A DNA stretch of 5,275 nt from Candidatus Bathyarchaeota archaeon (GTDB lineage: Archaea > Thermoproteota > Bathyarchaeia > TCS64): NCBI GenBank assembly GCA_018396515.1, contig JAGTQJ010000106.1, positions 1-5,275 of the forward strand. Reading direction: 5' to 3'. Within the stretch, counting starts at the first letter, position 1, and every line of letters begins with the position of its first letter. A program made the position numbers and the translations under genes. Under the pieces are notes generated by a model. It had not been told where the DNA came from. It ran no database searches and was given only the letters and a program-made list of their open reading frames with translations. Shown piece by piece: positions 1 through 4,747 of the stretch.

Positions 1-156
1 CGTCTATAACCCTCTCAGCTTTGATATCCCTTTTACGAGCTATTTTAGAGATGACTCCATCCCTAATACCTATGTTAGCCCTGAACATGGATTCCCTGTA
101 CCATCGAATATTTTTCCATTCTTAATGACGATGTCGAATACATCTCCATTACTCAT
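1..156 (-). pseudogene. N-acyl-D-amino-acid deacylase-type amidohydrolase, N-terminal part, frameshifted, runs off the left edge
   Basis: Reading leftwards from the ATG at 156-154, the first frame gives MSNGDVFDIVIKNGKIFDGT and continues GNPC before ending at a TAG at 72-70 (28 codons). The next frame continues without a stop to the window edge as FRANIGIRDGVISKIARKRD and then IKAERVID. Joined, these form the standard N-terminal beta segment of D-aminoacylase/amidohydrolase proteins (xDIxIxNGxIxDGxGxPxxxxxIxIxDGxI) and align without a gap to the N-terminus of the intact paralogue at 2832. The break falls in CCATGTTC at about 85-90; one extra G would give CCA TGG TTC (P-W-F), a common family reading at that place. 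A good ribosome-binding site precedes the start, so the gene was, or is, expressed. The metal-binding and catalytic parts lie outside the window. It is either a recent pseudogene or an intact gene with a one-base consensus error; confidence in family membership is higher than in true inactivation. Confidence 0.75.
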
Positions 157-164
157 ATCTCAAT

Positions 165-172
165 CCCTCTCC
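165..172 (-). promoter_or_regulatory. Ribosome-binding site of the left-edge amidohydrolase
   Basis: On the minus strand, GGAGAGGG lies 8 bases before the ATG at 156-154, an ideal Shine-Dalgarno spacing. It fixes the start and shows the reading frame was set up for translation before the frameshift. The gene begins 59 bases after the vapC stop on the same strand, so it may be read through from vapBC or from its own promoter in 173-215, where no clear TATA box can be told apart. Confidence 0.6.
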
Positions 173-215
173 TATTTCCTATCCGGGAAATGTTATTATC
201 ACTGTCAGGTGGGGT

Positions 216-617
216 TTATATTGATAGGGGGATCCTCCTAAGGCTGGGTATTTTATCGAAGGCCGTGTCGTCTGAGATGATCTCCCCGTCCAGCGTGAGG
301 GCTGATGCCGCGATGAGGCTGTCGAAGTATGTGAGGCCGTGGCTCTCCTCAAGATCGCACTGGAGGGCCAGCAGGGCTATGCTCATGGTCCTCTCCTCCC
401 TAGCATTCATCCTCCTGAGGGCTTCATGGAGAGCCAGCATGGCATCCCTCACCTGGCCAGCTCTCCTACCCCGGCCCCTTAACACCATTTGGAACTCAAG
501 AGTTGAGGTATCAGGGACTACGACGTTGCTCATCCTCTTCAGCCTCTCGAGGGCATGGTGATGCTTAGGATCCCTGGGATTTAGGGCGAATAATAACTCG
601 GTGTCAGCCACGGGCAT
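216..617 (-). CDS. vapC: VapC-type PIN-domain ribonuclease toxin (133 aa)
   Basis: PIN-domain endoribonuclease, the toxin of a type II toxin-antitoxin pair. Such toxins cut structured RNA (tRNA or rRNA) with Mg2+/Mn2+ held by a cluster of acidic residues. All expected acids are present: D5 in the opening VADTELLF strand, E41 in STLEFQMVL, D99 in LTYFDSLIAASA, and D116/D117 in ISDDTAF. The length is typical of VapC. The ATG at 617-615 lies inside the 3' end of the vapB gene (14-base overlap, different frame). It is preceded by GAGAGGTGG at 636-628, 10 bases upstream, so it is translationally coupled to the antitoxin. The gene is intact, unlike the second vapC of the window. The RNA target cannot be told from sequence. 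Confidence 0.88.
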   Translation of the reverse strand: MPVADTELLFALNPRDPKHHHALERLKRMSNVVVPDTSTLEFQMVLRGRGRRAGQVRDAMLALHEALRRMNAREERTMSIALLALQCDLEESHGLTYFDSLIAASALTLDGEIISDDTAFDKIPSLRRIPLSI

Positions 618-846
618 GCTCAGCTAACCACCTCTCAGCTCTCACCTCATCCTCAGCCTCGACATAAGGCTCTCCGACAGCCTCCTCGAGAACCTTAAAG
701 GGGTCTATGGGTAGAGGCTGGATAACTATCCTCCCCCCCTCCACTCTCAAAAGGACCCCCTGCCCCTCCCTCAAGCCAGCCCTCTCCCGTATCTCCTTGG
801 GGATCACGAGGGTCCACCTCCTTCCTATCCTCGCTTCCTCAGACAA
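604..846 (-). CDS. vapB: VapB antitoxin, AbrB/SpoVT-type swapped-hairpin DNA-binding protein (80 aa)
   Basis: Antitoxin and probable autorepressor of the module. Residues about 4-45 form an AbrB/SpoVT (MazE-like) domain: ARIGRRWTLVIPKEIRERAG carries the typical 'VTIPKEIRE' core, followed by LREGQGVLLRVEGGRIVIQP. Residues 46-80 are an acidic tail (FKVLEEAVGEPYVEAEDEVR and onward) of the kind that wraps and blocks the PIN active site. The start is a TTG at 846-844: an in-frame stop lies 6 bases upstream and there is no earlier start. No Shine-Dalgarno is visible, but an AATTATTTT TATA-like box is centred about 24 bases upstream, which fits leaderless transcription. The stop at 606-604 lies within the vapC gene, so the two are made from one message. 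A near-perfect palindrome sits immediately upstream of the box and is the likely operator. Confidence 0.85.
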   Translation of the reverse strand: MSEEARIGRRWTLVIPKEIRERAGLREGQGVLLRVEGGRIVIQPLPIDPFKVLEEAVGEPYVEAEDEVRAERWLAEHARG

Positions 847-865
847 GGGAAATTATCGCTGAGAC

Positions 866-874
866 AAAATAATT
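866..874 (-). promoter_or_regulatory. TATA-like box of the vapBC operon
   Basis: Read on the minus strand this is AATTATTTT, centred about 24 bases before the TTG start of vapB. At that spacing an archaeal TATA box would place the transcription start at or within a few bases of the start codon. This agrees with the lack of a ribosome-binding site there. An alternative box lies inside the neighbouring palindrome (TTTTTAT), which would give a leader of about 15 bases. Confidence 0.4.
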
Positions 875-876
875 CT

Positions 877-900
877 TCAGATAAAAACATTTTTATCTGA
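877..900. promoter_or_regulatory. 24-base palindrome, candidate VapB operator
   Basis: Two perfect 11-base arms, TCAGATAAAAA (877-887) and TTTTTATCTGA (890-900), are separated by only two bases (CA). The element ends 30 bases upstream of the vapB start, directly against the TATA-like box. In the vapB direction it therefore covers the region where the BRE and upstream promoter elements lie. AbrB-type antitoxins are dimers that commonly bind such twofold sites in their own promoters, so autoregulation is the natural reading. The two-base spacer makes an RNA hairpin strained at the tip, and no U-tract of terminator type follows, so a DNA site is preferred over a terminator. Confidence 0.55.
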
Positions 901-1002
901 TCTCTATAGCGAGATCGACTCTCGTGAGGGTGCTGCCAGGTTAGGGTCTCACCTCCCTGAGGAGTTTAAGCATTCTATCGGCTCGGTCTCTGAGGCTGTA
1001 TG

Positions 1003-1036
1003 ACGGGTCTCCTAGGATTTTTGGATCCTAGCCCGT
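1003..1036. other. Hairpin downstream of the NTPase gene
   Basis: CTAGGAT (1012-1018) pairs with ATCCTAG (1025-1031) around a 6-base loop. Below a four-base bulge (TCTC, 1008-1011) the stem continues as ACGGG (1003-1007) with CCCGT (1032-1036). That is 12 base pairs, one bulge, and no mismatch. It begins 43 bases after the stop of the NTPase gene, so it could protect or mark the 3' end of that transcript. No T-run follows on the minus strand. A second small stem, CGAGA (910-914) with TCTCG (920-924), lies nearby. No known RNA family is recognised in 901-1079. Confidence 0.4.
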
Positions 1037-1079
1037 GTATCATGTCTTCCATCAATAATTTCATCAAATTGCCACAAAA

Positions 1080-1721
1080 TCAAGTTACTATCATTATTTT
1101 TGATCCTCTTTGACCTCTATAATAATCTGATATAGTCGCATCTGAGATGCTTTTCAAAGACCTTTGTATCTCCAACCAAATATCCTCTAAATAAGGGGGC
1201 TCGTAAGGAAGCAATTTTATCCCTTTATTCTCAACTAGCTTCCTAAGGGAGCCCTGAAGCTCTGGGCGGCAGGTGAATACGGCCAATCCTCCTTTTTTCA
1301 GCCTATCCGCTAATCTTAATACCCCTGGGAGGAGGCCTTGCCCCGCGGCCTCCAGCCTCCCGAACTCGTCGACGAAGATGATGGAGGACCTGTCCAAGGC
1401 CTCTGATGAGCTGAGCAGTATGGAGTTAGCCCTCTCGAAGCCCGAGGTGGAGAAGGCGTATCTCAGCCCTCCGAAGTGGAACCAATCCGGGCCTTCAACC
1501 ACCTCCTTAAGCCTCACCAATGGGAAACTCACATGGGATGAGAGGTCCAAGCAATCATACCCTACCAGCCTCCCCTCTAGAAAAAACCTGGGACTCACGA
1601 GGCCGTACACCTTTAAGCCCCTTCTCCTACACCTCTCAGCAAGCTCTAGGCAAGCCGTTGTCTTTCCCTTCCTTACGGCCCCCATGATCAGGATTATGAC
1701 GGGCAACCCCCAATGAACCAT
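1080..1721 (-). CDS. THEP1-like P-loop NTPase (NTPase_1 family, 213 aa)
   Basis: Soluble nucleoside-triphosphatase of the THEP1 group, whose members hydrolyse NTPs in vitro and whose physiological role is unsettled. The Walker A loop is GAVRKGKTT (residues 14-22), directly after an opening hydrophobic strand (LPVIILIM). The Walker B strand is SIIFVDEFGRLE (113-124), matching the family's 'VDEIGxLE' with F in place of I. A conserved-looking TCRPE segment follows at 150-154. Usual family length is about 170-190 residues; here a charged tail (about 186-213, rich in S, D, R, K) is extra. The start at 1721 lacks a ribosome-binding site, but a TATA-like box about 34 bases upstream supports a short or absent leader. 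ATG at residue 13 is too close to Walker A to be the start. It shares strand with vapBC but is 233 bases away with a separate promoter, so the two are probably independent. Alternative name: kinase-like P-loop ATPase. Confidence 0.8.
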   Translation of the reverse strand: MVHWGLPVIILIMGAVRKGKTTACLELAERCRRRGLKVYGLVSPRFFLEGRLVGYDCLDLSSHVSFPLVRLKEVVEGPDWFHFGGLRYAFSTSGFERANSILLSSSEALDRSSIIFVDEFGRLEAAGQGLLPGVLRLADRLKKGGLAVFTCRPELQGSLRKLVENKGIKLLPYEPPYLEDIWLEIQRSLKSISDATISDYYRGQRGSKIMIVT

Positions 1722-1741
1722 AAGTCAAGAGGATTAAAAAT

Positions 1742-1887
1742 CCCCAGCTCATATAATATCTATTGGTGTTCTTCGCAGCTAGTTGATGGCCCCTCCTTCA
1801 GCATTTCCCTTAGCCCATACTTCGACCCTTTCCCCTCGCTTTGACCATTGACGGTTTTATGAAGGCTTCATGGACGACTTGCTTAAG
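1742..1887 (-). other. Possible degraded coding remnant in the 277-base gap before the second vapBC
   Basis: The gap 1722-1998 holds no intact gene. On the minus strand two short open stretches in adjacent frames can be joined near 1825. The first, from 1887, reads LKQVVHEAFIKPSMVKARGK; the second, ending at the TAG at 1744-1742, reads SKYGLREMLKEGPSTSCEEH. The composition is protein-like (charged, few rare residues) and a single-base shift would join them. No family was recognised and no upstream start exists, since a stop immediately precedes the first stretch. It may be chance; the entry records what the gap contains. Confidence 0.15.
1751..1759 (-). promoter_or_regulatory. TATA-like box of the NTPase gene
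   Basis: Read on the minus strand this is ATATTATAT, centred about 34 bases before the ATG at 1721-1719. This predicts a transcription start some 6-10 bases upstream of the start codon. That fits the absence of a Shine-Dalgarno sequence in the intervening bases. Confidence 0.4.
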
Positions 1888-1942
1888 TCATTTAGCCGGA
1901 TCTCGCGACCTCAATTATTCATTAGGGCAACATTGAAGAGGG

Positions 1943-1984
1943 TATTCCATGAAAAATATTAAAAACCATTTAAAATTTGGAATA
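1943..1984. promoter_or_regulatory. Promoter region of the second vapBC with flanking inverted repeat
   Basis: TATTCCA (1943-1949) and TGGAATA (1978-1984) form a perfect 7-base inverted repeat separated by 28 bases. The spacer is almost pure A/T and contains TATA-like AAATATTAAAAA (1954-1965) and TTTAAAA (1970-1976). From the first box, transcription would start near 1985, giving a leader of about 14 bases that still contains the GGTGAT ribosome-binding site. The arms flank the core promoter, as expected for a dimeric or tetrameric antitoxin repressor. This is an inference from position and symmetry. The site does not resemble the palindrome in front of the first vapBC. Confidence 0.4.
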
Positions 1985-1987
1985 CAT

Positions 1988-1993
1988 GGTGAT
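1988..1993 (+). promoter_or_regulatory. Ribosome-binding site deciding the TTG start of the second vapB
   Basis: GGTGAT is complementary to the archaeal 16S rRNA 3' end (AUCACCUCC) and lies 5 bases before the TTG at 1999-2001. An in-frame TGA at 1990-1992 excludes any earlier start in this frame, and the nearby ATG at 1994-1996 is in another frame that soon leaves the AbrB reading. The TTG start is therefore well supported. Confidence 0.6.
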
Positions 1994-1998
1994 ATGAT

Positions 1999-2238
1999 TT
2001 GGGTCTCCTTGCTAAAGTTACCAGTAAAAGTATGGTGACGATCCCTGCGGAGATCATGAGGAAGTATGGAATTAGGAGTGGGATGAGGGTTAAATTCGTT
2101 GAGACAGAAGCCGGAATACTCATGATTCCGATTCCAAGCTTTAAGGATCTTCGTGGGATAGACCGTCAATATGCTTCAGAGATGATTGAATGCGTGAGGG
2201 AGATTGAGGCTGAGCATCGCAGGGAGGCAAAAGAGTGA
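1999..2238 (+). CDS. vapB: VapB antitoxin, AbrB/SpoVT-type (79 aa), second module
   Basis: DNA-binding antitoxin of a second type II module. The AbrB-like domain occupies residues about 3-46: LLAKVTSKSMVTIPAEIMRK shows the 'S-K-x-x-V-T-I-P' strand and following helix, then YGIRSGMRVKFVETEAGILM and IPI. The C-terminal helix (RQYASEMIECVREIEAEHRR and onward) is the probable toxin-binding arm. The start is TTG, fixed by an upstream in-frame stop and a GGTGAT site. The stop TGA overlaps the GTG start of the toxin (GTGA, 2235-2238), the tight coupling typical of vapBC. It is only distantly like the first VapB, so the two modules were probably acquired separately. Because the partner toxin is frameshifted, this antitoxin may now act alone as a DNA-binding protein, or may neutralise toxins elsewhere; that is inference. 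Confidence 0.85.
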   Translation: MGLLAKVTSKSMVTIPAEIMRKYGIRSGMRVKFVETEAGILMIPIPSFKDLRGIDRQYASEMIECVREIEAEHRREAKE

Positions 2239-2632
2239 AAAGATATGTGATAGATGAGGTATTCTCTTCCTCCACTTCATCGATGATGAAAATGTTAGAC
2301 CATATCTTGATGAGATTATCACGGGAAAGGTTCAGGCCTTCATCTGTGATGTAAATCTTGCAGAATATTATTACAAGATATGCGAAAAGCTTGGAAAGAA
2401 GATTGCCGATCTCCGCTACCACCAGATAAGATATTCGAACATTACTCCAATCGAAACAGATGAAACTCTAACTTTGAAGGCAGGAGAGAAAAAATGCAAA
2501 TACCGAGGCTCGCTTTCACTGGCTGACTGTTTCGCTCTGGCCCTCGCTGAGGTGAAGGAAGCAACCCTCCTCACAACGGACAGCGAACTGGCAAAGGTTA
2601 GAGAAGTAACTGTTAAACACTTCTCGGTCTAA
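2235..2632 (+). pseudogene. vapC: VapC-type PIN toxin, frameshifted near its N-terminus
   Basis: A GTG at 2235, 7 bases after GGGAGG (2222-2227) and overlapping the vapB stop, opens with VKRYVID, the standard first PIN strand with catalytic D7. That frame then degenerates and stops at 2352-2354 after 39 codons. The next frame is open from about 2259 to the TAA at 2630-2632 and carries the rest of a PIN domain (counted from F at 2267): FLHFIDDENV, then E33 in VNLAEYYYKI, D87 in LSLADCFALA, and D105 in LLTTDSELAK. The total of about 131 codons is normal for VapC. The second frame has no ATG, GTG or TTG near its beginning (TGA precedes it), so a full toxin needs a frameshift between 2256 and 2266, in GAGGTATTCTC just ahead of a pyrimidine tract. 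It is either toxin inactivation, an assembly error, or, least likely, programmed frameshifting. Confidence 0.8.
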
Positions 2633-2670
2633 AACCAGATTGTTTTAAGCTTTTGCTGTGGAGTTTAACT

Positions 2671-2691
2671 CGCTAACCAGTAAATTTAGCG
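2671..2691 (+). other. Small hairpin after the second vapC
   Basis: CGCTAA (2671-2676) and TTAGCG (2686-2691) form a 6-base-pair stem with a 9-base loop about 40 bases after the vapC stop. It could mark the end of the vapBC transcript, but no T-rich run follows and the stem is short. The rest of 2633-2798 shows no gene that can be supported on the plus strand. Confidence 0.2.
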
Positions 2692-2768
2692 CCCTTGTAT
2701 AGCTATTCAACAAAGCTGATAGGATAGGCAGAGTAAAGAAGGCTCCACGTTTTCCACTTCTTGGGTGG

Positions 2769-2774
2769 ATATAC
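2769..2774 (+). promoter_or_regulatory. Possible TATA box of the D-aminoacylase gene
   Basis: ATATAC sits about 27 bases before the ATG at 2799 and about 60 before the preferred ATG at 2832. It would start transcription near 2798. This allows either a leaderless message using the ATG at 2799 or a 34-base leader to the ATG at 2832. The box is weak and is offered mainly because it bears on start choice. Confidence 0.25.
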
Positions 2775-2831
2775 CTCTGTAGGTTTTGGTTCTGGAAAAT
2801 GTTAAGAGGGTTTAAGCCTAATGCTTCATGT

Positions 2832-4595
2832 ATGTCCGAGGAGTTTGACATCCTAATAGTTAATGGGCTTATAGTTGATGGGGCCGGTTCAGGGGCCTAT
2901 AGGGGCTCTGTCGCTATTAGGGGTGAGAGGATAGCTGAGGTGGGAGGGGATGTTAGGGGTGATGCTAGGATCGTCCTGGATGTGGGTGGGTTGGCTGTGG
3001 CTCCAGGGTTCATCGACGTCCACAACCACGGTGACCTCTCCATATTATACTACCCGGAGGCTGAGGGCTTCCTAAGGCAGGGGATAACCACCTTCGTCGG
3101 CGGGAACTGCGGGACCAGCCCAGGCCCCTATGGAGACTATTTGGGTTATGCATATTTCCTATACGACCTGTTCTGCGATGTTGCGCCCCACATGTACTAC
3201 CTCGACAGGGTTCTACCTAGGGATCTGGTGAATGAGAGGCATAGGGAGCTTTACGGGTGGGAGATAGACTGGCACACCATGGGTGAGTTCTTCAAGAGGG
3301 TTGAGGCCAAGGGACTGAGCCCCAACTATGTACCATTAGTCGGCCACGGGGAGATAAGGACGCTGGTCATGGGCCAGGACTACAGGAGGAAGGCGACTAG
3401 GAGGGAGGTGAGGAGGATGCAGGAGGAGGTCAGGCGGGCCATGGAGGAGGGGTGCAGGGGCCTCAGCGTGGGAAGGGACTATGAGCCAGGATACTACGCA
3501 GACCTCGAGGAGCTCGTAGCATGCGCAAGGGTGGCAGCCCGGTATGGGGGCATATACACGAGCCACAGCCTCCGCACAGGGCTGAGGAGGGAGAGGAGGC
3601 CTGGGGAGCCTCCCCCGCCGAAGGCGAAGGGGGTTCAAGAGGCCATTGAGGTGGGGAGGAGATGCAAGATCCCCATCCAGATATCCCATCTAAGCCCCCT
3701 CTACGACGTCTACCCAGCCGGGAGCGAGGTCATGACCGAGGCCTCGGTGAAGGCCACATTGAAGCTCATAGACGACGCGAGGAGGGAAGGGGTCGACGTG
3801 AGCTTCGACGTGATACCCCACCACCTGACAGGGGGCATCTACACCTCCCCATGGCTGGCCGGCCTTCTGCTCCCATGGCTAAGGGTCACAGGCTCAAGAG
3901 AGAGGCTGGCCCAGGCCCTGAGGATGGAGGAGTTCAGGGCTGAGATAAAGGCCTCCATCATGTCAGGGAAGTGGTACGGCCTGAACCCGAACATAAACCC
4001 GAACTGGGCCGCAGAGCCGACCATAGTCAGCTGCAGGGAGGAGAGGTTCATGGGCAAGACCTTAGCCGAGGTCGCGGAGATGCTTGGGCTGGAACCCATA
4101 GACGCCCTGATGGAGGTGTTGGCCAGGGATCCCGACACTAAGGCCGTGAGGAGGGGGGATGACGACTCCGCCAAGCTCATGTTCTACAAGCATCCAGAGA
4201 TGATGATCGGGATAGACACCTTCGCCCTAGATGAAAAATGGGAGTGCCGCCACCCACCATGGTACATGCCCAACGAGAACAGCTACGGAGGGCTTCCGAG
4301 ATACTTCAGGAGGGCTGTTAGGGAGACGAAGACCCTGACCCTAGAGGAGGCGGTGAGGAAGGTGACATCCCTGCCAGCCAGGAAGTTCAGGCTCAGGGAC
4401 AGGGGGATCATAAAGCCCGGAGCATACTCCGACATCGTAGTCATGAACCCCGAGACCATCACTGACAGAGGGGACCAGCTGGAGCCTAGGAGATACCCCG
4501 AAGGAATAGAGCATGTCATCGTGAACGGCGTATTGGTCGTCGAAAGGGGGAGACACACAGGAGCCAGGCCCGGCAGAATCCTCTACAGAGAATAA
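2832..4595 (+). CDS. N-acyl-D-amino-acid deacylase (D-aminoacylase) family zinc amidohydrolase (587 aa)
   Basis: Cytosolic metal-dependent amidohydrolase that by family hydrolyses N-acyl-D-amino acids to the amino acid and a carboxylate. The N-terminal beta segment (5-55: FDILIVNGLIVDGAG...) and C-terminal closure (SDIVVMNPETITDR, YPEGIEHVIVNG, HTGARPGR; 533-582) are hallmark D-aminoacylase sequences. Expected metal and catalytic residues are present: H64 and H66 (DVHNHGD), C93 (GGNCGTSP), H172 (VGHGEIR), H245 (YTSH), H286 (QISH) and D462 (MMIGIDTFALD). It is longer than the usual 480-530 residues, with extra sequence at about 100-150 and an Arg/Pro-rich stretch at 249-268. The usual Arg-Asp/Asn-Glu after the barrel His and the Lys after the second are missing (TSHSLRTG, SHLSP), so the substrate may differ from classical D-aminoacylase. 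The start at 2832 matches the paralogue's N-terminus; an in-frame ATG at 2799 would add 11 residues. No strong ribosome-binding site is visible. Confidence 0.88.
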   Translation: MSEEFDILIVNGLIVDGAGSGAYRGSVAIRGERIAEVGGDVRGDARIVLDVGGLAVAPGFIDVHNHGDLSILYYPEAEGFLRQGITTFVGGNCGTSPGPYGDYLGYAYFLYDLFCDVAPHMYYLDRVLPRDLVNERHRELYGWEIDWHTMGEFFKRVEAKGLSPNYVPLVGHGEIRTLVMGQDYRRKATRREVRRMQEEVRRAMEEGCRGLSVGRDYEPGYYADLEELVACARVAARYGGIYTSHSLRTGLRRERRPGEPPPPKAKGVQEAIEVGRRCKIPIQISHLSPLYDVYPAGSEVMTEASVKATLKLIDDARREGVDVSFDVIPHHLTGGIYTSPWLAGLLLPWLRVTGSRERLAQALRMEEFRAEIKASIMSGKWYGLNPNINPNWAAEPTIVSCREERFMGKTLAEVAEMLGLEPIDALMEVLARDPDTKAVRRGDDDSAKLMFYKHPEMMIGIDTFALDEKWECRHPPWYMPNENSYGGLPRYFRRAVRETKTLTLEEAVRKVTSLPARKFRLRDRGIIKPGAYSDIVVMNPETITDRGDQLEPRRYPEGIEHVIVNGVLVVERGRHTGARPGRILYRE

Positions 4596-4747
4596 GCTTA
4601 CGCTAATTTACTCCCCTAACTTCACGACAGGCTCAATAGCATTAATCGATCTCTTTTCAAGCCCTTTCCATCATGCTGCTGATAAATATTTCTTGAACTC
4701 TTTATTTTATATCAATAAACTGTAGAATTTATAGATATTTGTCCTAG
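4596..4747. terminator. Convergent intergenic region with T-rich probable terminator of the deacylase gene
   Basis: The 152 bases between the convergent deacylase and coiled-coil genes contain no open gene. On the plus strand there are T-rich stretches at 4651-4669 (CTCTTTTCAAGCCCTTTCC) and 4687-4710 (ending TTTATTTTAT). Archaeal transcription commonly ends at such runs without a hairpin. For the minus-strand gene no comparable T-run stands out within the gap. The exact ends cannot be fixed from sequence alone. Confidence 0.4.

Noticed and set aside
190..561. Plus-strand open frame of 123 codons opposite vapC
   Set aside because: It is antisense to a PIN-domain gene with all catalytic residues, and its translation is Ser/Leu/Arg-rich without domain features.
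901..1000. tRNA-like or C/D-box RNA in the gap after the NTPase
   Set aside because: GGTTAGGG and CTGA-like words occur, but there is no cloverleaf and no properly spaced C and D boxes.
1273..1716. Plus-strand open frame of 147 codons opposite the NTPase
   Set aside because: It mirrors the Walker-motif gene on the other strand; no motif and no convincing start.
1915..2169. Minus-strand open frame across the second vapB promoter and 5' end
   Set aside because: It overlaps a clear AbrB-domain gene and its promoter, and the composition looks random.
2141..2422. Minus-strand open frame across the vapB-vapC junction
   Set aside because: It is antisense to vapB and to the PIN-domain coding frames, both recognised by motif; openness on this strand is a by-product.
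2645..2851. Minus-strand open frame of 68 codons before the deacylase
   Set aside because: It overlaps the deacylase start and has no recognisable domain. It does lie mostly in non-coding sequence and reads passably as protein, so it is the least certain rejection.
3336..4180. Several open frames on both strands inside the deacylase gene
   Set aside because: They are Arg/Pro/Ser/Leu-rich shadows of a GC-rich gene whose own frame carries all family motifs.
4283..4558. Minus-strand open frames opposite the deacylase C-terminus
   Set aside because: They lie antisense to the conserved SDIVVMNP...HTGARPGR region, which is certainly coding on the plus strand.
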